A DNA stretch of 64,000 nucleotides from contig NZ_JHEP02000003.1 of the NCBI RefSeq assembly GCF_000657795.2, positions 248,001 to 312,000 of the forward strand, in the 5' to 3' direction. This DNA is from Bordetella pseudohinzii (GTDB taxonomy: Bacteria > Pseudomonadota > Gammaproteobacteria > Burkholderiales > Burkholderiaceae_B). Both the position numbers and the translations under genes were made by a program. The notes beneath the pieces were generated by a model. The model was given only the letters and a program-made list of their open reading frames with translations, was not told the origin of the DNA and searched no databases. Shown in pieces: positions 17,075 through 24,754 of the stretch; position 1 is the first letter of the stretch, and the number at the start of each line of letters is the position of its first letter.

Positions 17075-17605
17075 TCAGACCTGCCAGCGCAGCACCCATG
17101 CCTGGCGCTGTCCGCGGCGCAGCCGCCCCGTGCCCAGGCGCAGCAGCGTGGTGTAGAGACCCTGGCGGCCTTGCACCGGCCGCGGTCCGGTGGCGCAGAC
17201 GGCGACGCTGCCTTGCGCCAGGGGCAGCACCATGGGGCGGGACTGCATGCGCGGGCGCTGTTCGACGGCGATGGCGTGGCCGCCGTCGAAATCCTGGCCC
17301 GGCGCCGACAGCAGGATGAGCAGCTGCAGGGGAAAGACATCCGGCGCGTGGCTGGCCGACAGCGCCAGGGCCTGTCCGGCCGCCAGCGTCTGCTCTTCCA
17401 GCCGCGGCCGGCGGGCCGTGGGGGCGCCGGCCGCCTCGCCCAGATGGGCCTGCCATTGCCGCGCCAGCGGTTCGAGGCGGTCGCGCAGCGCGGCGGCCCA
17501 GGCCGGCGGCCTGCCTTGGCGCAGGGCCGCGCGCGCCGCCTCGTCCAGCCGTTCGTCCAGCAGGGCCCAGCCTTCGCCGGCCAGGCGGCTTTCCAGCGTC
17601 GGCAT
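17075..17605 (-). CDS. 2OG-Fe(II) oxygenase-like protein lacking the iron ligands
   Basis: 176 aa. The core DVFPLQLLILLSAPGQDFDGG (shortened here: VFPLQ, LLSAPGQDFDGG, VLPLAQGS) closely matches the oxygenase encoded at 19404, so the two are paralogues. In that protein the HQD iron motif sits just before EEVFPL. Here the same positions are Leu82 and Ala84, and the distal His region is also replaced (RQGLYTTLLRLG). The protein is therefore predicted to be catalytically dead as an iron dioxygenase. It is the last gene of the ada cluster, 3 bp after ada. A regulatory or scaffolding role is conceivable. The reading frame is intact, so it is not an obvious pseudogene. Confidence 0.7.
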   Translation of the reverse strand: MPTLESRLAGEGWALLDERLDEAARAALRQGRPPAWAAALRDRLEPLARQWQAHLGEAAGAPTARRPRLEEQTLAAGQALALSASHAPDVFPLQLLILLSAPGQDFDGGHAIAVEQRPRMQSRPMVLPLAQGSVAVCATGPRPVQGRQGLYTTLLRLGTGRLRRGQRQAWVLRWQV

Positions 17606-17608
17606 GGC

Positions 17609-18652
17609 TCAGGCCGCCAGCGCCTGTTCGCGGCGCAGCAATTCGCGCTTGCGGGCCACGCCCCAGCGATAGCCCGACAGCGCGCCGTCGTTGCGCACGA
17701 CGCGGTGGCAGGGGATGGCCACGGCCAGCATGTTGGCGCCGCAGGCCTGGGCCACGGCGCGCACGGCCTTGGGGCTGCCGATGCGGCGGGCGATGTCGCT
17801 GTAGGAGGCGGTTTCGCCGGGCGCGATCTGGGTCAGCGCGCGCCAGACGCGCTCCTGGAAGGCGGTGCCGCGCACATCCAGCGGCAGGTCCACGGGCGCG
17901 CCGGGCGCCTCCACCAGGCCGACCACGGTGGCCATCATGCCCTCATAGGCCGGATCGCCGCCGATCAGCTCGGCCTTGGGGAAGCGGTCTTGCAGGCTCT
18001 GCAGCAGCGGCTCGGGGTCATCGCCCAACAGGATGGCGCAGACCCCGCGATCGCTTTGCGCCACCAGGATGGCGCCCAGCGAGCATTGCCCGATGGCGAA
18101 GTAGAGCCGGGCATTGGCGCCGCCTTCGCGGTACTCGCTGGGCTTCATGCCCAGCATGCCGTCGGCGGCGGCATAGAAGCGGCTGTTGGAGTTGAAGCCG
18201 GCCGCGTAAAGGGCGGTGGTCACGTCTTCGCCGCCGTCGAGCCGCCGGCGCAGGCGGCGGGCCCGGTGGGCCTGGGCATAGGCGCGTGGCGTCAGGCCGG
18301 TGGCGGCCTTGAAGACACGGTGGAAGTGGTAGCTGCTCACGCCGAGTTCGGCCGCAAGCTCGTTCAGCGAGGGCAGGGTGTCGGCCGTCTCGATGCGGCG
18401 GCAGGCCTGGGCGACCCAGCCGGCATGGGCCCGGCTGACGCGGGCCTGGACCTGGCTGGGCCGGTAGCCGGCGGCCTCGGCCTCCTGAGCGGTGGCGAAG
18501 AATTCGACGTTCTCCGGACGCGGCAGGCGGGCCGGATTGCCCGGGTGGTTGTAGACGCCGGTGGTCTTGACGGCATAGACGAAGCGGGCGTGAGGATCGC
18601 GGGCGATCACGGCGGCCCAGCGGGGATCGGTGTCGGTGAGGCGCGTGTTCAT
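17609..18652 (-). CDS. ada: Ada-type protein: AraC-like regulator fused to O6-methylguanine-DNA methyltransferase, N-terminal cysteines lost
   Basis: 347 aa. N-Ada domain (1-75), AraC HTH (about 90-185; LNELAAELGVSSYHFHRVFK) and a C-terminal methyltransferase with the active-site IPCHRV (Cys315) and the helix FQERVWRAL. The C-terminal repair activity looks intact. The four zinc cysteines of canonical N-Ada (E. coli Cys38, 42, 69, 72) are replaced: VYNHPGNPAR gives Asn35 and Asn39, and YRPSQVQAR gives Ser66 and Gln69. Methyl-phosphotriester sensing by the usual Cys switch should be impossible. Encoded with alkB and an oxygenase on the same strand, 99 bp after alkB. Confidence 0.9.
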   Translation of the reverse strand: MNTRLTDTDPRWAAVIARDPHARFVYAVKTTGVYNHPGNPARLPRPENVEFFATAQEAEAAGYRPSQVQARVSRAHAGWVAQACRRIETADTLPSLNELAAELGVSSYHFHRVFKAATGLTPRAYAQAHRARRLRRRLDGGEDVTTALYAAGFNSNSRFYAAADGMLGMKPSEYREGGANARLYFAIGQCSLGAILVAQSDRGVCAILLGDDPEPLLQSLQDRFPKAELIGGDPAYEGMMATVVGLVEAPGAPVDLPLDVRGTAFQERVWRALTQIAPGETASYSDIARRIGSPKAVRAVAQACGANMLAVAIPCHRVVRNDGALSGYRWGVARKRELLRREQALAA

Positions 18653-18751
18653 GGCGGACTCATGAAAAACAAGGTAAGACCACTGTAGACGGGCGCGGGC
18701 CAGGGCGCACTCCGCGTCTTGCGGCCGAATTCCCGCGCCGCCCCGTCCAGG

Positions 18752-19402
18752 CTACTGTACCGCGGGCCCCGCCCGGCGCAGGGTGAGGTTGATGCGCTGG
18801 CGGCCCACCACGGGATGCTCGCCTTCGGCCAGCGGCAGGATGCCGTGAAAGCGCAGCCGGTCCGCGCCGCCCCAGACGGCGACATCGCCGTGCCGCAGCG
18901 GCACGCGGGCGCAGCGGTCCTGGCGGCGCAGTCCGCCAAACAGGAAAACCGCCGGCAGGCCCAGCGAGACCGAGACGATGGGGGCGCCGAAATCCGCTTC
19001 ATTGCGGTCCTGGTGCAAGCTCATGCGCGCGCCGGGCGCATAGTGGTTGATCAGGCAGGCATCGGGCCGGAATCCCGCAAACCCGGCCATGGCGGCGGCT
19101 TCGGCCGCCAGCTCGGCGAATACGGCCGGCAGGGGCGGCCAGGGCAGGCCGCTTTGCGGGTCATGGGATCGATAGCGATAGCCCTGCCGGTCCGTGGTCC
19201 AGCCCAGCTCGCCGCAATTGGTGATGGCCGCCGACATGGTGAAGCCGCCCGGCGTCAGCATATGGCGCGGCGGCGCGCCGGCCTCGATGTCCGCCAGCGC
19301 GGCGAGGAGACGCTCGGCCCGCGCCAGGGCCAGGCCGCGCAGCACGCAGGCCTGGGGCCCCAGCGCGATGCGGTTGTCGTCGGCGAAGAGTTCGGCCTGC
19401 AT
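18752..19402 (-). CDS. alkB: AlkB-type alpha-ketoglutarate-dependent DNA dealkylase
   Basis: 216 aa from the ATG at 19402, one base after the upstream oxygenase stop. Oxidative demethylation of 1-methyladenine and 3-methylcytosine. Signature residues: the NHYAPGARMSLHQDRNE segment (shortened: LHQD holds the Fe ligands His and Asp), the SVSLGLPAVFLFGG core, distal His in RFHGILPL and RINLTLR (2OG-binding Arg). PMTPGG-like HMLTPGGFTMS near residue 50 matches the AlkB substrate-loop region. It forms an alkylation-repair group with ada and two oxygenase relatives. Confidence 0.95.
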   Translation of the reverse strand: MQAELFADDNRIALGPQACVLRGLALARAERLLAALADIEAGAPPRHMLTPGGFTMSAAITNCGELGWTTDRQGYRYRSHDPQSGLPWPPLPAVFAELAAEAAAMAGFAGFRPDACLINHYAPGARMSLHQDRNEADFGAPIVSVSLGLPAVFLFGGLRRQDRCARVPLRHGDVAVWGGADRLRFHGILPLAEGEHPVVGRQRINLTLRRAGPAVQ

Positions 19403-19403
19403 C

Positions 19404-20132
19404 TCAGGAAGCGTCGTGGAAAATAATACCCAGGGTGTGGCGCTGGCCGGCCCGCACGGCGGCCACGCCATGGCGCATGGCGCGCCGGTGCCAGCCGCGC
19501 GGGCCGGCGGCCGGCCGGTGGTGCACGGCAAAGACCAGGGCGTCGCCCTGGGCCAGCGGCAGCACATCGGCCTGGGGCGGATGTCCGGCGCGCTGCTCGG
19601 TCATGACGAATTCCCCGCCCTCGAAATCCACGCCGGGCGTGGACAGCAGCACCACGCATTGCAGCGGGAAGACTTCTTCGCCGTAGAGGTCCTGGTGCAG
19701 GCAGTTGTAGTCGCCGGCGCCATAGCGCAGGATGAGCGGCGTGGGCCGGGCCTGGCCCGCCCGATGGCAACGAGCCAGGTAATCGGCATGTTGCTCGGGA
19801 TAGTCGGCCGGCTGTCCCAGGCGCCGGGCCCAGTCGCGCGCGATGGGCGCCAGGCGCGCATACAGCGCCGCGCGCCACAAGGCCAGGGCCGCCGGCAGCG
19901 GGTAGGCGAAGTACTGGTATTCCCCCTGGCCGAAACCATGGCGCGCCATGACCACGCGGCTGCGGTAGCGGCCGCCGCCGGCGTCATAGGCCCGCGCCAG
20001 CTGGCGGCATTCGCCGGGCCGCAGCAGGGCGGGCAGGATGCCGCGGCCCTCGGCATCCAGGGATTGCGAGAGCGCGGCCCAGTCCTGGGCGTCAAGGCGC
20101 TGGTCGATGCGGCGGGAGAGATCGGCGGTCAC
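19404..20132 (-). CDS. 2OG-Fe(II) oxygenase (prolyl-4-hydroxylase-type fold)
   Basis: 242 aa with the GTG start at 20132; an in-frame ATG at 20189 would add 19 residues of unlikely character. Catalytic residues are present: CLHQDLYGEEVFPL (HxD iron ligands), VVLLSTPGVDFEGGEF, then the distal His of MRHGVAAVRAG and the Arg of GQRHTLGIIFH for 2-oxoglutarate. The substrate is unknown. The tight coupling to alkB (1 bp) and ada points to alkylation stress, possibly repair or protein hydroxylation (inference). Confidence 0.85.
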   Translation of the reverse strand: MTADLSRRIDQRLDAQDWAALSQSLDAEGRGILPALLRPGECRQLARAYDAGGGRYRSRVVMARHGFGQGEYQYFAYPLPAALALWRAALYARLAPIARDWARRLGQPADYPEQHADYLARCHRAGQARPTPLILRYGAGDYNCLHQDLYGEEVFPLQCVVLLSTPGVDFEGGEFVMTEQRAGHPPQADVLPLAQGDALVFAVHHRPAAGPRGWHRRAMRHGVAAVRAGQRHTLGIIFHDAS

Positions 20133-20209
20133 GATGGATGGCGCTTGCGGTGGACAACTCAGTCTAGACGGCGCGCCGGCGGCGCGCATCCCATGTCTTG
20201 CGCCCGAAT

Positions 20210-21112
20210 TCAGCGCCGCAGCGCGGCGCGCAGCCAGGCATGGCAGCGGGCCACGGGCGGGCGCTGGGCCGCCGTGTGGGCCAGCAGGGCGATCGAGCGC
20301 TCGGTGGCGGGCTCGCCCAGGCCCAGCACGGCCAGCGAACCGGGCCGCTGCGGCAAGGTGTACAGGCGCGAAATCAGGCCCACCCGCTGGCCGGCCCGCA
20401 CCAGGCTGTAGAGCGAGTCGGTGTAGTGCAGGGTATGCACTTGGTCCGCGGCCAGGCCGTGCTGGGCCAGCGCGGCCAGGATCATGCTGTGGGTGCTGCC
20501 GCGCGACAGCATGGCCAGCCGCTCGCCCGCCAGGTCGCGCCAGTGCAGGCGCGGCCGTCCGGCCAGTCGGTGTCCGGGCGCCAGCACCGCGACCAGCTCG
20601 TCGCGGGCGATTTCCTGGGCTTGTATCTGCGGCGGCAGCCCGAAGTCCAGACCCAGGCCCAGATCCAGGGCGCCGTTCTGCAATCCGCTGATCAGCTCGT
20701 CGTTCAGGACATCGCGCAGCTGCAGCTCGATGTCCGGATGCGCGGACTGCCAATCGGCCAGCAAGGGCGCGATCAGCGGCATGGTCGAGGGAATGCAGCC
20801 GATGCGCACCACCGCGGCCTCGGCGTGCAGCAGCCGGTGCAGCTCCTGCGCGCCCTCATCGAAGGTATTGAGCATCCATTGCGCCTGGGCGTAGAGCGCG
20901 CGGCCGGCCTGGGTGAGCCGCACATGGTGGGTGCTGCGGTCAAAGAGCGGCGCGCCCAGAACGGCTTCCAGCTCCCGGATGGCCGAGGACAGCGCCGGCT
21001 GGCTCAAGGCCAGGGCCTGGGCGGCCCGGCTGAAGCTGGCGTGCCGGGCCACTTCGACAAAGCCGCGCAGCTGGCGCAGGCTGGGCTGCCGGTGCGGCGC
21101 TTCAGGCGTCAT
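20210..21112 (-). CDS. LysR-family transcriptional regulator
   Basis: 300 aa. N-terminal HTH: LRQLRGFVEVARHASFSRAA, then LSQPALSSAIRELEAVLG. The effector domain (about 95-300) begins with VVRIGCIPSTMPLIAPLL and includes LDLGLGLDFGL. It is divergent from the Bug/M20/phosphoribosyltransferase operon at 21234, with a 121-bp AT-rich spacer carrying a dyad, the standard LTTR arrangement. It probably senses the compound imported or hydrolysed by that operon. Confidence 0.9.
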   Translation of the reverse strand: MTPEAPHRQPSLRQLRGFVEVARHASFSRAAQALALSQPALSSAIRELEAVLGAPLFDRSTHHVRLTQAGRALYAQAQWMLNTFDEGAQELHRLLHAEAAVVRIGCIPSTMPLIAPLLADWQSAHPDIELQLRDVLNDELISGLQNGALDLGLGLDFGLPPQIQAQEIARDELVAVLAPGHRLAGRPRLHWRDLAGERLAMLSRGSTHSMILAALAQHGLAADQVHTLHYTDSLYSLVRAGQRVGLISRLYTLPQRPGSLAVLGLGEPATERSIALLAHTAAQRPPVARCHAWLRAALRR

Positions 21113-21129
21113 GATGAGGGCTGCTTATA

Positions 21130-21147
21130 AGATAAATGGATTAATCT
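21130..21147. promoter_or_regulatory. Dyad in the LysR/Bug divergent spacer, candidate LTTR box
   Basis: AGAT-N10-ATCT inside a strikingly AT-rich stretch (21121-21175) between the divergent LysR and Bug genes. Flanking TTATA and ATAA extend the symmetry imperfectly. Spacing and location fit an LTTR recognition site overlapping both promoters. There is no direct evidence of binding. Confidence 0.4.
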
Positions 21148-21233
21148 ATAAAAATATATCACTTCAGTTATTACGCGCCCGTCCTTACGATGGCCCCGCC
21201 CGCCGCCTGCGCGGCTTCTTCCGATTGCCTCCC

Positions 21234-22217
21234 ATGTCCAAACGCCTGTCTTTTCTCGCGGCGGCCCTGTTGGCGCCGCTGTTGGCCGTGTCCGCCGCCT
21301 GCGCGGCCGCGGCCTGGCCTGCCGCCAAGCCCATCACCCTTATCGTGCCGGTGAGCGCCGGCGGCAATGTCGACACCACCGCGCGCCTGGTGGCGCAGCG
21401 TCTGGGCGAGCGCCTGAATCAATCCATCGTCGTCGAGAACGTGGCCGGCGCCGGCGGCGTGGTCGGCGTGGGCAAGGCCATTCATGCCCAGCCCGACGGC
21501 TATACCGTGGTGATCGGCTTCGATGGTCCGATCAGCGTCGCGCATCTGATCAATCCCGCCGTGCGCTACGACGCCGAGCAGCGCCTGGCGCCGGTCGGCC
21601 TGGTGACGACCGCCCCGGTGGTCATGCTGGCCCGTCCCGGCCTGGCCGTGAATTCCATCGAAGAGCTGCTGGCCCTGGCCCGGCGCGAGCCCGGCAAGCT
21701 GACCTACGCGACCTCGGGCGTGGGCACCGTGCTGCACCTGGCCGTGGAAGTCATGCAGGAGCAGGCCGGCGTGAAGCTGGTGCACGTGCCCTATCGCGGC
21801 GGCGCGCAGATCGCCAACGATGTCATGGGCGACCAGGTGGACCTGGGCATGCTGGTGACCACCAGCGCCACGCCCCTGGTGCAGCAGGGCAAGCTGCGCG
21901 CGCTGGGTGTCACCTCGGCGGCGCGCGCCAGTTCGCTGCCGCAGGTGCCGGCCTTTGGCGAGACCGCCGCGCTCAAGGGTTTTGACCTGAATACCTGGAC
22001 CGGCCTGTTCGTGCCGGCCGGCACGCCGCCTGAGATCATCGCGCGCCTGAACGAGGCGCTCAATGCCGTGCTCCAGCTGCCCGAGGTGACGGCGCGCCTG
22101 AAGGACGGCGGCGCCACGCCGGGCCAGGGCAGCCCGGCCGCCTTCGCCGACTTTCTCAAGAAAGAACAGGCCACCTACGCCCGCATCGTGGCCAGCGCCC
22201 GCATCACGCAGGAGTAG
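21234..22217 (+). CDS. Bug-family solute-binding protein
   Basis: 327 aa from the ATG at 21234, which opens a signal peptide (KRLSFLAAALLAPLLAVSAACAAA). Core motifs: AKPITLIVPVSAGGNVDTTAR, NVAGAGGVVGVGKAI, TYATSGVGTVLHLAVEVM, VPYRGGAQIANDVMGDQ and TGLFVPAGTPPEI. First gene of an operon with an M20 amidohydrolase (3 bp downstream) and a phosphoribosyltransferase. Likely captures an N-acylated or amide compound in the periplasm (inference from neighbours). Confidence 0.9.
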   Translation: MSKRLSFLAAALLAPLLAVSAACAAAAWPAAKPITLIVPVSAGGNVDTTARLVAQRLGERLNQSIVVENVAGAGGVVGVGKAIHAQPDGYTVVIGFDGPISVAHLINPAVRYDAEQRLAPVGLVTTAPVVMLARPGLAVNSIEELLALARREPGKLTYATSGVGTVLHLAVEVMQEQAGVKLVHVPYRGGAQIANDVMGDQVDLGMLVTTSATPLVQQGKLRALGVTSAARASSLPQVPAFGETAALKGFDLNTWTGLFVPAGTPPEIIARLNEALNAVLQLPEVTARLKDGGATPGQGSPAAFADFLKKEQATYARIVASARITQE

Positions 22218-22220
22218 CCG

Positions 22221-23390
22221 ATGAGCATGCTTCCCGAGGTCGCCGCCATCCAGGACGAGATGGTGGCCCTGCGCCACCGCCTCCATGCCCATCCCGAATT
22301 GGCCTATGAAGAAGTCGCCACCGGCGACCTGGTGGCCGAATGCCTGCGCGCCTGGGGGTATGAGGTGCATCGTGGCCTGGGCGGCACGGGCGTGGTGGGC
22401 CAGCTGCGCCGCGGCAGCGGCACGCGGCGCCTGGGCCTGCGCGCCGATATGGACGCCCTGCCCATCCACGAAACCACCGGCCTGCCCTACGCCAGCCGCC
22501 TGCCCGGCAAGATGCACGCCTGCGGCCATGATGGCCATACCGCCACGTTGCTGGCGGCCGCGCGCGTGCTGGCCGAGCGCGCGGTTTTCGATGGCACGCT
22601 CAACCTCATCTTCCAGCCGGCCGAGGAAGGCCATGGGGGCGCGCAGCGCATGATGGCCGACGGCCTGTTCGAGCGTTTCCCTTGCGACGCGATCTACAGC
22701 TTCCACAATGAGCCGGGCTATGCCGCCGGCCAGTTCGGTTTCCGGTCCGGCGTGATGTACAGCTCCTCGGATACCGCCATCCTGACCGTGCGCGGCGAGG
22801 GCGGCCATGGCGCCATGCCGCATGTGGCCGTGGACCCCATCGTGGCCGCCGCGCATATCGTGCTGGCCCTGCAGACCATTGTTTCGCGCGAGATCGATCC
22901 CAACGATATGGCGGTCGTCACCATCGGCGCCATTCATGGCGGCGATGCGCCCAATGTGATTCCGGCCAGCGTGGAGCTGCGCCTGACCATACGCGCGCGC
23001 CGGCCCGAGACCCGGCAGCTGCTGCGCGACCGCATCACGGCCATCGCGCAACAGCAGGCCGCCGTTCATCGGGCCACAGTCGAGGTGGACTACCGCTGGC
23101 GCTATCCGCCGGTCATCAACGATGCCGCCGCCACGGACTTCGCGCGCGAGGTGGCGCGCCAGTCGCTGGGCGAGGCCGCGCTGATTGCCGACCTGCAGCC
23201 GCTGCAGGCCAGCGATGACTTCGCCTTCATGCTGCAGGCCGTGCCGGGCAGTTATTTCATTGTCGGCAATGGCGAGGGCGAAGGCGGTTGCATGGTGCAC
23301 AACCCGGGCTATGACTTCAACGATGCGCTCCTGCCGCGCGTGGCCACCTATTGGGTGCGCCTGGCCGAGCGCTTCCTGGGAGGCGCCTGA
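22221..23390 (+). CDS. M20-family amidohydrolase (hippurate hydrolase / N-acyl amino acid amidase type)
   Basis: 389 aa. Typical M20D features: LRHRLHAHPELAYEE near the start, GLRADMDALPI, MHACGHDGHTA (metal ligands Cys and His), FQPAEEGHGGA with the catalytic Glu pair, the lid domain with GGHGAMPH and IHGGDAPNVIP, and a C-terminal DDFAFML. Cleaves an amide bond of an N-acyl amino acid or similar substrate in the cytoplasm. ATG start follows a GGAGTA ribosome site. The TGA stop overlaps the next ATG by one base, indicating translational coupling. Confidence 0.9.
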   Translation: MSMLPEVAAIQDEMVALRHRLHAHPELAYEEVATGDLVAECLRAWGYEVHRGLGGTGVVGQLRRGSGTRRLGLRADMDALPIHETTGLPYASRLPGKMHACGHDGHTATLLAAARVLAERAVFDGTLNLIFQPAEEGHGGAQRMMADGLFERFPCDAIYSFHNEPGYAAGQFGFRSGVMYSSSDTAILTVRGEGGHGAMPHVAVDPIVAAAHIVLALQTIVSREIDPNDMAVVTIGAIHGGDAPNVIPASVELRLTIRARRPETRQLLRDRITAIAQQQAAVHRATVEVDYRWRYPPVINDAAATDFAREVARQSLGEAALIADLQPLQASDDFAFMLQAVPGSYFIVGNGEGEGGCMVHNPGYDFNDALLPRVATYWVRLAERFLGGA

Positions 23391-24076
23391 TGTCGCAAGC
23401 CTTCGATCCCACCACGGCCTATTGGCAGGAGATCGTGGTCTTGCCGGAGGCGCCTCGCGGCCCCTATCGCCGCAGCTATCCGGCGCGCCTGCCCGATGGG
23501 CGCTATCTGGTGCTGCCCTTGCGCGGCGTGCCGGGAGACAGCGAGCGCTGCGTGGCCTCGCTCATCGCCAATCACGCGGCGTTGGACGTGGTCGAGACGC
23601 TGGCGGGCTTCATGGCGCGGCAGGCGCGGCACTTTGCGGCCGAGGTGGTGGTGGGCCTGCCCACGCTGGGCCTGGCGTTCGCGCCCCTGGTGGCGCGCGG
23701 CCTGGGCTTTAGCCGCTATGTGCCTTTCGGCTATTCGCGCAAATACTGGTACGACGATGCCCTGGCCGTGCCGGTGCGTTCGCTGACCACGCCAGACAGC
23801 GCCAAGATGCTTTATGTGGATCCCAATCTGGCCGGCAGCCTTCGCGGCCGGCGCGTGCTGGTGGTCGATGACGCCGTCAGCACCGGGCAGACCATGGCTT
23901 CGGCCTTGACCCTGCTGGCGCGTTGCGACGCCGACGTGGCCGGCGTGGTCGTGGCCATGCGCCAGGGGCAAGGCTGGCGCGCGCTGCGCGACGCGCGCGG
24001 GCGTCCGGTCGAGGTGGAAGGCGCCTTCGATTCGCCGCGTATGCGGCGTGTCGAGGGCGGCTGGATGCCGGAATGA
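23390..24076 (+). CDS. Phosphoribosyltransferase-family protein
   Basis: 228 aa from the ATG at 23390, overlapping the M20 stop (TGATG). PRPP-binding motif VLVVDDAVSTGQT near residue 160, the type I phosphoribosyltransferase signature. It is preceded by VVVGLPTLGLAFAPLVARGLG and YSRKYWYDDAL, as in purine/xanthine-type PRTases. The exact base is unknown. The operon with a Bug protein and an amidase suggests salvage of a heterocycle released by amide hydrolysis, or a purely regulatory PRTase; neither can be shown here. Confidence 0.8.
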   Translation: MSQAFDPTTAYWQEIVVLPEAPRGPYRRSYPARLPDGRYLVLPLRGVPGDSERCVASLIANHAALDVVETLAGFMARQARHFAAEVVVGLPTLGLAFAPLVARGLGFSRYVPFGYSRKYWYDDALAVPVRSLTTPDSAKMLYVDPNLAGSLRGRRVLVVDDAVSTGQTMASALTLLARCDADVAGVVVAMRQGQGWRALRDARGRPVEVEGAFDSPRMRRVEGGWMPE

Positions 24077-24143
24077 AGACCGCGTCCGCTCGGGGACAGG
24101 CGTGCTGCAAACAGCCGGCGGCGCGTTTCGGGGGGGCTAGGCC

Positions 24144-24650
24144 GTGAGGCGCGTGCTCGTCAGCGCCTGCCTGTTGGGCCAGCCGGTGCGCTATGACGGC
24201 CGCGACGCGGCGCGGCCGCATCCCATCCTGCGGCGCTGGGCCGACGAAGGCCGCATCGTGGCGCTTTGCCCCGAGGTGGCGGGCGGCCTGTCTATTCCGC
24301 GCCCGGCCGCCGAGATCGAGCCTGGCGCCGATGGCCGGGCGGTCTGGCAGGGGTTGGCGCGCGTGCGCCAGCGCGATGGCGGCGACGTCAGCGCGGCCTT
24401 CGTGGCTGGCGCCCGCCAGGCGCTCGAACTGGCGGCCCGGCACGATATCGCCGCGGCGGTGCTCAAGGAAGGCAGCCCTTCCTGTGGCAGCGGCCAGATC
24501 CACGATGGCCATTTCCAGGGCAAGCGCGTGGCGGCCATGGGCGTGACCGCGGCCGCGCTGGCGCAGGCCGGCCTGCCGGTCTTCAGCGAACACCAGCTCG
24601 AAGCCGCCGACGCCTGGCTGCGCGCCCAGGACCGCTGCTCCGCTCCCTGA
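24144..24650 (+). CDS. DUF523 family protein
   Basis: 168 aa with a GTG start after a G-rich ribosome-binding stretch. Family landmarks: VLVSACLLGQPVRYDG at the N-terminus (conserved Cys), CPEVAGGLSIPRPAAEI, then LKEGSPSCGSGQIHDG with a conserved CG pair and MGVTAAAL. The conserved cysteines suggest a metal or sulfur role; the family is uncharacterised. It is 67 bp after the phosphoribosyltransferase and may be read through from that operon. Confidence 0.85.
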   Translation: MRRVLVSACLLGQPVRYDGRDAARPHPILRRWADEGRIVALCPEVAGGLSIPRPAAEIEPGADGRAVWQGLARVRQRDGGDVSAAFVAGARQALELAARHDIAAAVLKEGSPSCGSGQIHDGHFQGKRVAAMGVTAAALAQAGLPVFSEHQLEAADAWLRAQDRCSAP

Positions 24651-24688
24651 TTCTTGCCTTCTGTCCGGGTATTCCCGTATTCCATACA

Positions 24689-24734
24689 TAGTTGCGTACG
24701 CAACTAGGAGGGCATATAGTTGCGCACACAACCA
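24689..24734. promoter_or_regulatory. Two palindromic operators upstream of the monooxygenase operon (probable MarR sites)
   Basis: TAGTTGCGTACGCAACTA (24689-24706) is a perfect 18-bp palindrome. TAGTTGCGCACACAACCA (24717-24734) is a second, imperfect copy with its centre 28 bp away. Both lie just upstream of the ATG at 24755. The operon ends with a MarR-family gene, whose product is the natural candidate for binding. Confidence 0.7.
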
Positions 24735-24754
24735 TATGATATCTGGAGACTGGC

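Noticed and set aside
21171-23300. A 709-codon minus-strand open frame
   Set aside because: Antisense to the Bug and M20 genes, low-complexity His/Gly/Ala composition, no family match and no ribosome site.
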